From assembly GCA_021773355.1 (NCBI GenBank), contig JAJFKE010000031.1, positions 124,001 to 188,000 on the forward strand: a stretch of DNA of 64,000 nucleotides. The letters are read 5' to 3'. This document shows positions 17,922 through 26,462 of the stretch, one piece after another. Made by a program: the position numbers and the translations under genes. The DNA comes from Gammaproteobacteria bacterium (GTDB lineage Bacteria; Pseudomonadota; Gammaproteobacteria; Pseudomonadales; Pseudohongiellaceae). How positions within the stretch are numbered: position 1 is the first letter of the stretch; each line of letters starts with the position of its first letter. The notes under the pieces are model-generated. The model saw only the letters and a list, made by a program, of their open reading frames with translations, was not told where the DNA came from and searched no databases.

Positions 17922-18584
17922 ATGTCTTCTCTGCGATTTCGTTACCAGACTTCTGAGTTTGGAGATCACGATATCCATTTCCGCTCGCTCAAAGATCGTC
18001 GGCAGTTCGAGGACATCGATGGTGTTGCAGAGGCTCTGGGTATTTCATCTGCCAATTGGCCGTTGTTTGGAATGGTGTGGCCATCAGGGGAAGTATTGGC
18101 CAAATTAATGACCAGCTACGATATCGCTGACAAACGCATTCTGGAGATTGGCTGCGGTGTGGGCTTGGCCAGTCTGGTGCTGAATGAACGCCTGGCCAAT
18201 ATTAGAGCGACAGATGTGCACCCCTGCGCAGAAGGCTATTTAAGACACAATACAGGTCTCAATAGTGGTCGCGAAATCCCCTATCTACGCACCGCCTGGG
18301 AAGATGATCAAAATGGCGAGTTTGGCATATTCGACTTAATTATCGGCAGTGACCTGCTCTACGAGCGACAACATTGCACTAGTCTAAGCGGTTTCATAGC
18401 GCATTATGCCAAACCCGACTGCGACATGATCTTAGTGGAAGCAGGACGAGGCTATGCCGGGGAGTTTGGCAAATTGATGCTGGCGATGGGTTTCAGCCAC
18501 AGTCAAATGGAACATATCGCCCCTGATTCAAACCCTGAACGATTTAAGGGGAAAATACATCGATACAGTCGTAACACTAGCTGA
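17922..18584 (+). CDS. SAM-dependent methyltransferase, METTL21/Nnt1-like
   Basis: A 220-aa class I methyltransferase. SAM motif I is ILEIGCGVGLASLVL (about residues 73-87), followed by ATDVHPCAEGYLRHN. The DLIIGSDLLYERQ segment gives the D-x-L-Y pattern of the METTL21-like protein lysine methyltransferase group, and the N-terminal WPLFGMVWPSGEVLA also matches that group. The target protein is unknown. It stands alone between the cupin gene and the second cold-shock gene. Confidence 0.8.
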   Translation: MSSLRFRYQTSEFGDHDIHFRSLKDRRQFEDIDGVAEALGISSANWPLFGMVWPSGEVLAKLMTSYDIADKRILEIGCGVGLASLVLNERLANIRATDVHPCAEGYLRHNTGLNSGREIPYLRTAWEDDQNGEFGIFDLIIGSDLLYERQHCTSLSGFIAHYAKPDCDMILVEAGRGYAGEFGKLMLAMGFSHSQMEHIAPDSNPERFKGKIHRYSRNTS

Positions 18585-18610
18585 TGTCAGATTGTCTTGG
18601 AGCTAAACTC

Positions 18611-18638
18611 TTGACAAGCAAGGGGTTAGCTGTATACT
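18611..18638 (+). promoter_or_regulatory. Sigma-70-type promoter for the second cold-shock gene
   Basis: A consensus -35 TTGACA (18611-18616) and a near-consensus -10 TATACT (18633-18638) are separated by 16 bp. The start codon lies about 140 nt downstream, so the transcript would have a long leader, as expected for cold-shock genes. No other gene lies between. Confidence 0.75.
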
Positions 18639-18784
18639 GCCTGCAGCTTGAAACTAAGCACATATTTATTTTCCCCATTTCGAAGTCTTCTCAGTAACAC
18701 CTCGTCCTGAAGTTTAATAAGTACGCCGAATTTCTAGCACGACCCCTGCATTGCAGGTTTTATTATTAAATTTAGGAAACAAAC

Positions 18785-18994
18785 ATGTCTGAGAAAATTA
18801 CTGGCACCGTAAAATGGTTTAACGAAAACAAGGGTTTTGGCTTTATCGAACGTGAAGGCGGCCCCGATGTATTTGCACATTTCAGTGCGATTCAAAGCTC
18901 TGGTTACAAGACTCTTGCTGAAGGTCAGCGCGTAGAGTTCTTGGTAACTGACGGTCAGAAAGGACCACAGGCTGAAGAAATCGTAGCCATTTAA
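18785..18994 (+). CDS. Cold-shock domain protein
   Basis: A 69-aa cold-shock domain with [18 protein letters not shown] and [10 protein letters not shown] (RNP1 and RNP2). It acts as a nucleic-acid chaperone in the cytoplasm. The gene has its own strong promoter, a leader of about 140 nt and a clear rho-independent terminator, making a monocistronic unit. A TAGGAAAC site precedes the ATG. It is the second csp gene in the window. Confidence 0.96.
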   Translation: MSEKITGTVKWFNENKGFGFIEREGGPDVFAHFSAIQSSGYKTLAEGQRVEFLVTDGQKGPQAEEIVAI

Positions 18995-19050
18995 TGGTTG
19001 TAGCTCACGCAGCGTAAACGCTGGTTATCGTGAGTGGGATGGAACAGCAG

Positions 19051-19088
19051 AAAAGGGCAAATCCGCAAGGACTTGCCCTTTTTTTTAT
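19051..19088 (+). terminator. Rho-independent terminator of the second cold-shock gene
   Basis: The stem AAAAGGGCAA / TTGCCCTTTT is followed by a run of eight or more T residues from 19079. It lies 57 nt after the csp stop and is the clearest intrinsic terminator in the window. Confidence 0.9.
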
Positions 19089-19178
19089 TTTTGCAAAACC
19101 CACTAATTCACTGTATTTATTACAGTATTCTAGAATATCCAGGGCCAGATTGAAGCAGGGCGAAGAAGCTTAAGCAAT

Positions 19179-19742
19179 ATGACACTATTTGAATTTTTAA
19201 TGGCGCTGGCTTCGGTGGTAATCGCCATAGCGCTTACCGAGATATTTGCCGGCTGGGGCCGGCTGCTTCGCACCCATGTTGTGCCGAAGATTGACTGGCT
19301 ACATCTGGGCTGGACTCTAGTTGTGGTGCTGTATGCGATTCAGTACTGGGTTGGAATATGGCCCTATAGAGAGGTTCAATTTACGCTTATTTACCAAGTC
19401 TGGTTTCTGATTTTCCCGACGCTGTTTATAGTGCTGGTATCTTACGCTATCACCCCCGATATTGATCCGGACACCAATCTCGATCTGCGTGACTATTATA
19501 TGTCCAGACGAGGACCAATTTTTATTGGCCTCGCTGCATTTATTGCCACAGCACAAATTGCTGATGTCATCATTCTCGGTTTTAATATCAATTGGACAGG
19601 GGGCTCTTTAGTAGTAATAGCGCTATTACCTGCTTTAACCAAGAGTATTACCGTGCATTCCGTAGTGATGACTTTCAATCTGCTATTCGTGTTGGTCAAT
19701 GGCTTCGGCCTGGTGCCTGGCGGAAACGGCCTGATTAACTAG
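19179..19742 (+). CDS. Integral membrane protein of unknown function
   Basis: A 187-aa protein with about five transmembrane segments (for example ALASVVIAIALTEIFAGWG near the start and VWFLIFPTLFIVLVSYAIT in the middle) and short loops. The N-terminal TLFEFLMALASVVIAIALTEI resembles uncharacterised small membrane proteins of proteobacteria. No enzyme or transporter motif was recognised. It lies between the csp terminator and the YtkA-like gene and appears independently transcribed. Confidence 0.7.
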   Translation: MTLFEFLMALASVVIAIALTEIFAGWGRLLRTHVVPKIDWLHLGWTLVVVLYAIQYWVGIWPYREVQFTLIYQVWFLIFPTLFIVLVSYAITPDIDPDTNLDLRDYYMSRRGPIFIGLAAFIATAQIADVIILGFNINWTGGSLVVIALLPALTKSITVHSVVMTFNLLFVLVNGFGLVPGGNGLIN

Positions 19743-19818
19743 CTAACGCACCCTACTCTCTAAGCTCAGTTTCCCGTATCATTGTCATCCCTGCACAATT
19801 TGAACTAAACAATCCTCA

Positions 19819-20217
19819 ATGAGACTACTGTTTTACGTTTCACTATTGTTTGCATTTTCTGGATTAAATGCAGCCGGTACGCAGTTACCCGATCTAAGTG
19901 CCACCACGGAGAAAGGCTTAAGAGTGGAAATTTTTAGTGGGCTCTCGCCGCTTCGCATAAATCAGATCCATAGTTGGCAAATACGCATACTTGATAAGAA
20001 TAATCAGTCATTGCTGGTTACCAATCTCGAAGTGATTGGTGGCATGCCGGAACACGATCATGGACTTCCTACGCAACCACAGATCACTTCACGACTCGAC
20101 AATGGTGATTATTTGCTGGAGGGAGTGCGATTTCACATGCAGGGAAAATGGCATCTGCAAATAGATTTACAACACAATGGCTCCGCCGACCAGGCACTAA
20201 TCGATTTTATATTGTAA
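19819..20217 (+). CDS. YtkA/FixH-like secreted protein
   Basis: A 132-aa protein with a signal peptide (VSLLFAFSGLNAAG) and a beta-sandwich domain. The motif GGMPEHDHGLPTQPQ (about residues 74-88), followed by YLLEGVRFHMQGKWHLQID, is the YtkA-like pattern, with His and Met residues that could bind copper. Its TAA stop overlaps the ATG of the downstream peroxidase by one base, so the two are translationally coupled. It probably functions with the di-haem peroxidase in the periplasm; the specific role is inference. Confidence 0.78.
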   Translation: MRLLFYVSLLFAFSGLNAAGTQLPDLSATTEKGLRVEIFSGLSPLRINQIHSWQIRILDKNNQSLLVTNLEVIGGMPEHDHGLPTQPQITSRLDNGDYLLEGVRFHMQGKWHLQIDLQHNGSADQALIDFIL

Positions 20218-21479
20218 TGAGAAAACTGCTCGCTACTGTTTTTGTATTTTCATTAGTTGCTGTGCTTGCCTGGAATTATTTATCAGTACCCATTGCAACA
20301 CAGTGGAGCGAAGAAGAGCTTAGGCTAATCGCTTCTCTATCTCTGGACTCTCTTCCTCCTCTTCCCTCTGACCCTAGCAACCATGTCGCTGACGATCCGG
20401 CGGCGGCTGAATTTGGTCACCGACTTTATTTCGACACACGCCTTAGTAGCAACAAGCAAGTTTCCTGTGCCAGCTGCCATCAGCCGGACTTAATGTTCAC
20501 AGATGGTATACCTCTTGCCGTTGGTGCCGATATCGGGTCAGCGCACACACCGAGCCTGGTGGGTCTTGCCTACAGTCCCTGGTTTTATTGGGATGGCCGC
20601 AAGGACAGCCAATGGGCTCAAGCTCTGGCTCCACTTGAAGCCAAACACGAGCATGCAAGCGATAGGGTTCAGTTGCTACATCTCATCGCTGGTGACACTA
20701 CTTATCGAGCCATGTACGAGAATGTATTCGGTTCGCTGCCGGCTAATCTTAGACTGCCAGAATCCGCATCGCCTAATGGGGACAAGGAGCAGCAGGATAA
20801 TTGGAATAAATTGGACAGCGAGACCCAGGCTAGCGTATCGAGAATTTTTTCCAATCTAGGCAAAGCAATAGCCGCTTATGAGCGAAAACTAATGCCCGGG
20901 GTGGCAAAGTTTGACGAATATGCCAGGCAATTGGCTCATGGCTCAGCTACTCAGCAAGACCAGACACTTAATAATTCCGAGATCGCGGGTCTCAAGTTAT
21001 TTATCGGCAAAGCACAATGCGCAACTTGCCATAACGGCCCCCTGTTCACTAATCATGAATTTCATAACACAGGTATTCTGGCTGCAAGTGGCCAACTGCC
21101 AACTATGGGCAGGTACGACGGGATTCGAATTTCTAGGGATGACCCCTTCAACTGCCAGGGAGAATTTAGCGATGCTGAAACTTCGGACTGCGTAGAACTA
21201 CGCTTTGCCCGCGACAGCAACGACCTCGTCGGTGCTCAAAAGACGCCAACGCTGAGGAACATCGCATTAACCGCACCGTATATGCACACCGGGCAAATGG
21301 CTAATTTGCGGCAGGTAATCGAGCACTATGACGATGCCCCCAGCTCCATGCTTAGCCACAATGAGGCCAAGCCATTAAGGCTACGTGCAGTCGAGCGGCG
21401 TCAATTGGAAAGCTTTTTGCTGACCCTTAGCGCACCGCTGGCTACTGAACAGAAATGGCTAGTCGCAGCCGATTACTGA
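20217..21479 (+). CDS. Di-haem cytochrome c peroxidase (MauG/CcpA family)
   Basis: About 420 aa with an N-terminal membrane or signal segment (VFVFSLVAVLAWNYL). The two haem sites are CASCH (residues 84-88) and CATCH (about 265-269), the usual spacing for bacterial cytochrome c peroxidases and MauG-like enzymes. PTLRNIALTAPYMHTGQMANLRQVIEHYD contains the conserved region around the second haem ligand. It reduces peroxide with electrons from cytochromes c, or carries out MauG-like oxidation. The start at 20217 overlaps the preceding stop, and a 23-codon upstream extension is rejected because it lies inside the YtkA-like gene. Confidence 0.9.
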   Translation: MRKLLATVFVFSLVAVLAWNYLSVPIATQWSEEELRLIASLSLDSLPPLPSDPSNHVADDPAAAEFGHRLYFDTRLSSNKQVSCASCHQPDLMFTDGIPLAVGADIGSAHTPSLVGLAYSPWFYWDGRKDSQWAQALAPLEAKHEHASDRVQLLHLIAGDTTYRAMYENVFGSLPANLRLPESASPNGDKEQQDNWNKLDSETQASVSRIFSNLGKAIAAYERKLMPGVAKFDEYARQLAHGSATQQDQTLNNSEIAGLKLFIGKAQCATCHNGPLFTNHEFHNTGILAASGQLPTMGRYDGIRISRDDPFNCQGEFSDAETSDCVELRFARDSNDLVGAQKTPTLRNIALTAPYMHTGQMANLRQVIEHYDDAPSSMLSHNEAKPLRLRAVERRQLESFLLTLSAPLATEQKWLVAADY

Positions 21480-21518
21480 ACTCAACAGCTGCTGAAGATT
21501 ACTATCTGAACTTGCGAA

Positions 21519-22031
21519 CTAGCCCAGATACCCATGTTGCGCCAGTTGCACCCTGATACCGTCCGGGTCATCGAAATACAATTGATCTCCACCGCTGGTT
21601 CGGTTTGCAGGATCTCGATTCACATCTGCATTTATGCCGTGATCTAACAATTTCTCTGCCAGCGCATCGGGATTGTAGTCATCAACCCCAATACACATAT
21701 GATGCATTCCACCGGGATTTGGTAAATTATAGAGACCCAGAAAACTCTCGTTTCCCAATCCCATATTCAAACCGCCGTTCGCCGGTCTGGAAATAATCTC
21801 CATACCCAATACGCGATTGTAGAAGTCAGCAGAACTATTCACGTCATTCACCGAGAGGGAGACATGATTCATTGACCTACCGATCGCAACCGGTGCCACA
21901 GATTGTGCCGAGAGTGAGGGCATTGTAACAACACTGGTAGCTGCAATCAGTGAAGCCACCAATTCTCGTCGTGTCATCTTCTTTTGTTCAAATCTATCGA
22001 CGAGATTTTCTATTTCTACTAGCTTGCTCAT
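21519..22031 (-). CDS. Exported VOC/glyoxalase-fold protein
   Basis: A 170-aa protein. The N-terminus carries RRELVASLIAATSVVTMPSLSAQ, a twin-arginine-like or Sec-type export signal beginning about 20 residues in. The mature domain, SMNHVSLSVNDVNSSADFYNRVLGMEI to DQLYFDDPDGIRVQL, is a vicinal oxygen chelate fold with His, His and Asp/Glu positions compatible with a metal site. It may be a dioxygenase- or lyase-like enzyme, and the substrate is unknown. It lies downstream of the PQQ dehydrogenase gene on the same strand (81 nt), so the two could be cotranscribed. Confidence 0.75.
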   Translation of the reverse strand: MSKLVEIENLVDRFEQKKMTRRELVASLIAATSVVTMPSLSAQSVAPVAIGRSMNHVSLSVNDVNSSADFYNRVLGMEIISRPANGGLNMGLGNESFLGLYNLPNPGGMHHMCIGVDDYNPDALAEKLLDHGINADVNRDPANRTSGGDQLYFDDPDGIRVQLAQHGYLG

Positions 22032-22112
22032 CCCTTGTTCCTTTCAACTGTATGATTTGTGTTCAATGATATGCGTTGCTTCAATCAACTGTACTCGGTG
22101 AATAGCCTCGAT

Positions 22113-23825
22113 TTAATCCGGCAATGCAAAAACCCAGATTACCCCACCTTGAGGTACATAATGCTCTTCACCCCTGGCCATATTCAGCAGATTCTGTTCA
22201 CGTTGAGCGTCCACACCCCAGCCAGACTGCACTGCGATGTATTGCTTCCCGTCCAGTGTATAAGTGACCGGGACACCAGTAATACCTGAGTTAGTCCGTT
22301 GTTGCCAAAGAATCTCACCACTCCTGGAATCGAAAGCACGAAAATATCTATCATTTGTGCCACCCATAAATACCAGGTCGCCGGCTGTGGCCAATACCGG
22401 CCCCCAATTTTGACTTTCAAAAGTCGTGGTCCAGGCGCGTTCGCCGGTATCCACATTCCAGGCTTGTAACTCTCCTACATGGTCTGTCCCGGGACGCACA
22501 AAAAAGCCCCCGTTTTCGGAAGTCCCCCTGCCCATATAAGCACGCCCAGGGCTGTACTGTACTTCTTCACCCACCATAGTGGAACAGACGTTGTCATTGG
22601 CCGGAATAAACAGCAGTCTGGATTGCGGGTCGAAGGCAGCGGGAGGCCAATCCTTGCCTCCCCAAAGAGAAGGACAGAAACTGGCTTCATAACCGGTTCC
22701 CGGCTTCTTACTCATATCGTATTCTGGCCTGCCGCTTACCGGATCGATACTGGTGAATACGTCCTGATAAACATAGGGTTTGGCATCGACGAAATTAATT
22801 GCATCAGCTTCTCGTTCCAGAAACCATAAATAGCCATTACGCCCAGGGTGAACCATTCCATTAACGCTTCGACCGTTGCGTTCGAAATCAATCAATAAGG
22901 GCGCGGAGACTTCGTCCCAATCCCAGGAATCATTCCAGTGATATTGATGGTGGTTTTTTAACTCGCCGGTGGAGACATCCAAGGCGATAACGGAACTCGA
23001 ATACAGATTGTCACCGGGGCGCGTATCTCCCATCCACGGCCCACCGTTGCCTGTTCCCCAATAAACCAGATTCAATTCCGGATCGTAGGATCCTGTCAGC
23101 CAAACTGGCACTCCACCAGTTTGCCAGGTGTCTCCGGGCCAGGACTCAGACCCAGGTTCGCCCGGAGCAGGAATGGTATAGGTCTTCCATTGCTGCTCGC
23201 CTGTAATTACATCGAACGCTGCGACGAAACCACGGATACCTAGTTCTCCCCCGGAAACACCAACCATTACCTTATTGTCAGCAATGAGCGGCGCCATAGT
23301 CATATAATAACCGTTATAATAATCTTCGACCGGAACTTCCCATATTAGCTCACCGGTAAGCGCGTTTAGCGAAACCAGATAGGCATCGACCGTGGCTAAA
23401 TAGACACGATCTTCAAACAAAGCCACACCTCTATTAGTTGGATGAAATTGTTGCAGGTCATCGGGTAGCAAACGCACGTAACGCCAGATCAGATCACCGG
23501 TTCGCGCATTAATAGCCAGAATGTGATTCTGCGGAGTGCTCACATACATATAACCATCGTTTACGATAGGAGGTGCCTGATGTCCCTCTCTGAGCCCAGT
23601 GGAGAAACTCCATACCGGCACCAAACCCTTTACATTCTCCGTATTTATTTGGTCTAGAGTGCTGTAGCCATGAGAGTCGTAACTACCCCGGTACATCAGC
23701 CAGTTACTTTCCTCCGGGTCTAACAGCCGCTCTGCCGTAACTGGGTTGTAGGGCGGCAGAGCTTGCGAAAACAATAGACTGCAGAACAGAATGCAAATTA
23801 AACCTAGTATTGAACGAATTACCAT
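22113..23825 (-). CDS. PQQ-dependent alcohol dehydrogenase, lanthanide-type active site
   Basis: A 570-aa secreted eight-bladed quinoprotein propeller (signal peptide VIRSILGLICILFCSLLFSQA). The metal and catalytic residues expected for methanol/ethanol-dehydrogenase relatives are visible: Glu194 in GGELGIRG, Asn260 in WGTGNGGPW, Asp302 in DSWDWDEV, and Asp304 two residues later. The extra Asp is the XoxF/PedH signature for lanthanide binding. The vicinal Cys pair next to PQQ in many relatives is replaced here (DLQQFHPTNRG). A Rieske protein gene lies 64 nt upstream on the same strand, suggesting an electron-transfer partner. The substrate is probably an alcohol or aldehyde. Confidence 0.9.
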   Translation of the reverse strand: MVIRSILGLICILFCSLLFSQALPPYNPVTAERLLDPEESNWLMYRGSYDSHGYSTLDQINTENVKGLVPVWSFSTGLREGHQAPPIVNDGYMYVSTPQNHILAINARTGDLIWRYVRLLPDDLQQFHPTNRGVALFEDRVYLATVDAYLVSLNALTGELIWEVPVEDYYNGYYMTMAPLIADNKVMVGVSGGELGIRGFVAAFDVITGEQQWKTYTIPAPGEPGSESWPGDTWQTGGVPVWLTGSYDPELNLVYWGTGNGGPWMGDTRPGDNLYSSSVIALDVSTGELKNHHQYHWNDSWDWDEVSAPLLIDFERNGRSVNGMVHPGRNGYLWFLEREADAINFVDAKPYVYQDVFTSIDPVSGRPEYDMSKKPGTGYEASFCPSLWGGKDWPPAAFDPQSRLLFIPANDNVCSTMVGEEVQYSPGRAYMGRGTSENGGFFVRPGTDHVGELQAWNVDTGERAWTTTFESQNWGPVLATAGDLVFMGGTNDRYFRAFDSRSGEILWQQRTNSGITGVPVTYTLDGKQYIAVQSGWGVDAQREQNLLNMARGEEHYVPQGGVIWVFALPD

Positions 23826-23889
23826 GTTGGAACCTCTAAAGTGTTTCTTCTAGTAAGCTTGCCTTAATTAAGGCCTGAAAGTCGCTGTT

Positions 23890-24474
23890 TTAAAATTGTT
23901 GCGTGAAGCCTACCCGCCCGCGAAATTCGGCAGCGACCACCACAATGCCATCCACTATTTCCAGAGGCAACATTGCCAGTGGCCTAGGCGCAGGGCCACC
24001 CACTACTTTCCCCCCGTCATAGATATCGAATTGCGACTCATGACAGGGGCAGGCCATGCGAAGAAGTCCCTCGTCCCAATTAATCACATCACAACCGGTA
24101 TGCGTGCAGACGGCAGAATAGGCTATTACTCCGGATGCTGCATTAGCCTGGTAGCGGCTGCTCATCTTCTCGGTATCGATACGAGTAATCATGACCCGAT
24201 TAAGTCTTGAACCATCTCGTAAGACCTGAGTTTCAGGGTCTCGTGCCAGAGCAGACAGGGGTCTTTGTTCCAATTCCAATAATTCTGGGCGCACCAGGGC
24301 ATCCTGATTGGGCCCTTCTTCGAAAACCAGTTGATCACCAGGTTGCGGTTTCATTCTATTAGGGGCTTGTCCCAGGGCTGACATGGGCAGCGCAATACCC
24401 GTAGCCAGACCCATCTTGAAGACTGATCTTCGACTTAAGGGTTTTGTGTCGCGGCTGTTCCTGCTACTACTCAT
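23890..24474 (-). CDS. Tat-exported Rieske [2Fe-2S] protein
   Basis: About 194 aa. A twin-arginine signal (LSRRSVFKMGLATGIALPMSALG) directs export of a folded Fe-S protein. The Rieske ligands are the CTHTGC and CPCHESQFD boxes, giving Cys-His and Cys-His, and the C-terminal GPAPRPLAMLPLEI is the usual closing strand. The start at 24474 follows AGGA with 6-nt spacing, and a 17-codon extension is rejected. It precedes the PQQ dehydrogenase gene on the same strand without cytochrome b neighbours, so it is a stand-alone periplasmic electron carrier rather than part of bc1. Confidence 0.88.
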   Translation of the reverse strand: MSSSRNSRDTKPLSRRSVFKMGLATGIALPMSALGQAPNRMKPQPGDQLVFEEGPNQDALVRPELLELEQRPLSALARDPETQVLRDGSRLNRVMITRIDTEKMSSRYQANAASGVIAYSAVCTHTGCDVINWDEGLLRMACPCHESQFDIYDGGKVVGGPAPRPLAMLPLEIVDGIVVVAAEFRGRVGFTQQF

Positions 24475-24672
24475 GGCATGTCCTGATCTTTTTGACCATC
24501 TACTACGGTACACAGAAGGTATCAAAGTGCCAGAAGCGCTGCAATCAAGCAGTGTCCAGTAGAATTGATTAGCCCGATGCCCAATGCTATGTTGCCTTCA
24601 GCTTTCTGTGGTTGATTAGCGATAAAAGCGCGATGCCTGGATACCCAATACTATGAAAAACAGGAGTGTGTA

Positions 24673-25893
24673 ATGAGCGCCTCGACACGCATCTTAGTCG
24701 GCCTGGCGCTGGGGCTTATTGGGGGTATAGCTTATTCCATACTCGATTCCGACGCGACTTCCTCTCTGCCAGCAATCATCGAACCGCTGGGCACACTTTG
24801 GGTGAACGCCATCCGTATGACCGTGATACCCCTATTAATGGCATTGATGATTACTGCTATCGCAGGTCAGGGCACTACCGGCGTAGCGGCCCAGCTGGGG
24901 GGCAAGACAATAGCACTGTTTGTCGCAATGATCTGTGCCTCCAGCTTGTATACATTAATGGTAGCGCCACCTCTGCTTGCTCTACTTAATATTGATCCAG
25001 AAGCAAGTCGTTCGCTCTTGGAAAGCAGTAGCACAGAGAATATTAACGCCTCTGAGCTGCCTCCGTTTCGAGATTGGCTAGTGGCTCTTGTTCCCAATAA
25101 TCCAATTCGTGCCGCGGCTGACAACGCGGTGCTCTCTTTGATGATTTTCACTGGACTATTTTCCATGGCGCTGCTGAAGATTGAGGAAGCTCATCGCAAT
25201 AGTCTTGTGAGTTTTTTTGCAGCCATCAAAGAGGCCATGTTCGTATTGATTGCCTGGATTATGATCCTGGCACCAATCGGCATCTTCGCTCTGGTATTCC
25301 CTCTTGCAGCTACCTTAGGTGTATCAGCAATATCAGTGTTGGGCTCATTCATTCTTATCGCAGCCGGGCTCATCACTCTAATGACTCTTTTCTTGTACCC
25401 TCTGGCAGCGCTAGTGGCAGGAATCCCGATGCGGAAATTAGCTCGCGCTCTGGCGCCGGCACAAATAATAGGCTTTAGCACGCGTTCTTCTCTAGCCGCC
25501 TTACCCGCAAGCTTTGTCGCTACCGAGGCGCTAGGAATTTCCAGCAAGGTTTCAGGTGTGGTCTTACCTATTGCCGTCACCTTATTCAAATTCGCATCAC
25601 CCATTGGCCGAACTGCAGGGACTTATTTTATTGCCAGTCTGTATGGAATAGATCTGGCCGTCTATGAGATGTTTACTATTGCCGCCGCCATAGGTTTATT
25701 CAGTTTTTACTCGCCGGGGATTCCCAGTGGTGGCTTGCTCATTATGGCCCCCGTGTATATTTCCCTGGGACTTCCAGTGCAGGGGATAGGAATCCTGATT
25801 GCCATCGATCTAATAGTCGATATGTTTATAACCGCAGCGAATGTGAGCGCCAACGTTACCGCGGCGGCCATACTTTCCAGACATGAACATTGA
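24673..25893 (+). CDS. Dicarboxylate/amino acid:cation symporter (SLC1/DAACS family)
   Basis: A 406-aa inner membrane transporter with eight or so helices and two hairpin loops. The family hallmarks are an early GTLWVNAIRMTVIPLLMALMI, the serine-rich hairpin region AQIIGFSTRSSLAALPA, and SPIGRTAGTYFIASLYGI in the conserved transport core. Members such as GltP and DctA take up glutamate, aspartate or C4-dicarboxylates with Na+ or H+. The ATG at 24673 follows GGAGTGTG. It is divergent from the Rieske/PQQ unit and appears monocistronic. Confidence 0.9.
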   Translation: MSASTRILVGLALGLIGGIAYSILDSDATSSLPAIIEPLGTLWVNAIRMTVIPLLMALMITAIAGQGTTGVAAQLGGKTIALFVAMICASSLYTLMVAPPLLALLNIDPEASRSLLESSSTENINASELPPFRDWLVALVPNNPIRAAADNAVLSLMIFTGLFSMALLKIEEAHRNSLVSFFAAIKEAMFVLIAWIMILAPIGIFALVFPLAATLGVSAISVLGSFILIAAGLITLMTLFLYPLAALVAGIPMRKLARALAPAQIIGFSTRSSLAALPASFVATEALGISSKVSGVVLPIAVTLFKFASPIGRTAGTYFIASLYGIDLAVYEMFTIAAAIGLFSFYSPGIPSGGLLIMAPVYISLGLPVQGIGILIAIDLIVDMFITAANVSANVTAAAILSRHEH

Positions 25894-26040
25894 GCCACAC
25901 TCATCTGACCGATCTTGCGGGACTAGTTGAGCTAACCGCCAACCGGCATAATGTAGTGATATTGATTTAGGTCAACACGACGCGCAGCACAACTCTTATT
26001 ATTTCTACAGTCTTCTGCAATCAAAATCATTGAGGCTGCC

Positions 26041-26439
26041 ATGAATAAATCCAGATTAATCTCTGTCACGCTGCTGGCATCTGCGCTGGCATATGCCCAA
26101 ACAGGTTTCGGCGAATCTCTCGTCGATGGCAAATACCTATCTGAAGGAGCTGAGAATGGCACAGGAAAATGTACCCTGAGCATTGTCAGCTTTGACAAAC
26201 CACATAAATACGGTGATGAAACCTTCGAGCTGGAATCATCGGGTGAAGGCGCCTGCGAATGGAGTGCTATCGGCGTATCGAAAAATTTCGTAATTACCGC
26301 TGGCTTGGTTACCAGTGGCGGAATGCCCGCTTTCGCAAAACTAAGCTTTCCATTTGGCCCGGCCGGACGAAAGATAGAGCTGGTATCATTTGATGTTGAT
26401 GGTTCTATACGTAACAAAGAAGTTTTTTCAAAAATATAA
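26041..26439 (+). CDS. Small secreted protein, unknown
   Basis: A 132-aa protein with a signal peptide (VTLLASALAYAQTGFG). The mature part has two Cys residues (KCTL and ACEW) that could form a disulfide and a beta-rich composition. No family was recognised. It is convergent with the ATP-grasp gene. The longer antisense frame over the same region is rejected because it lacks any recognisable domain, whereas this frame has an export signal. Confidence 0.6.
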   Translation: MNKSRLISVTLLASALAYAQTGFGESLVDGKYLSEGAENGTGKCTLSIVSFDKPHKYGDETFELESSGEGACEWSAIGVSKNFVITAGLVTSGGMPAFAKLSFPFGPAGRKIELVSFDVDGSIRNKEVFSKI

Positions 26440-26462
26440 AGCAGCAAGGTTCGAACAACTAT

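Noticed and set aside
25932..26447. Minus-strand 171-codon frame over the small secreted protein gene
   Set aside because: It is antisense to a frame with a signal peptide and shows no recognisable domain, so it is probably a shadow.
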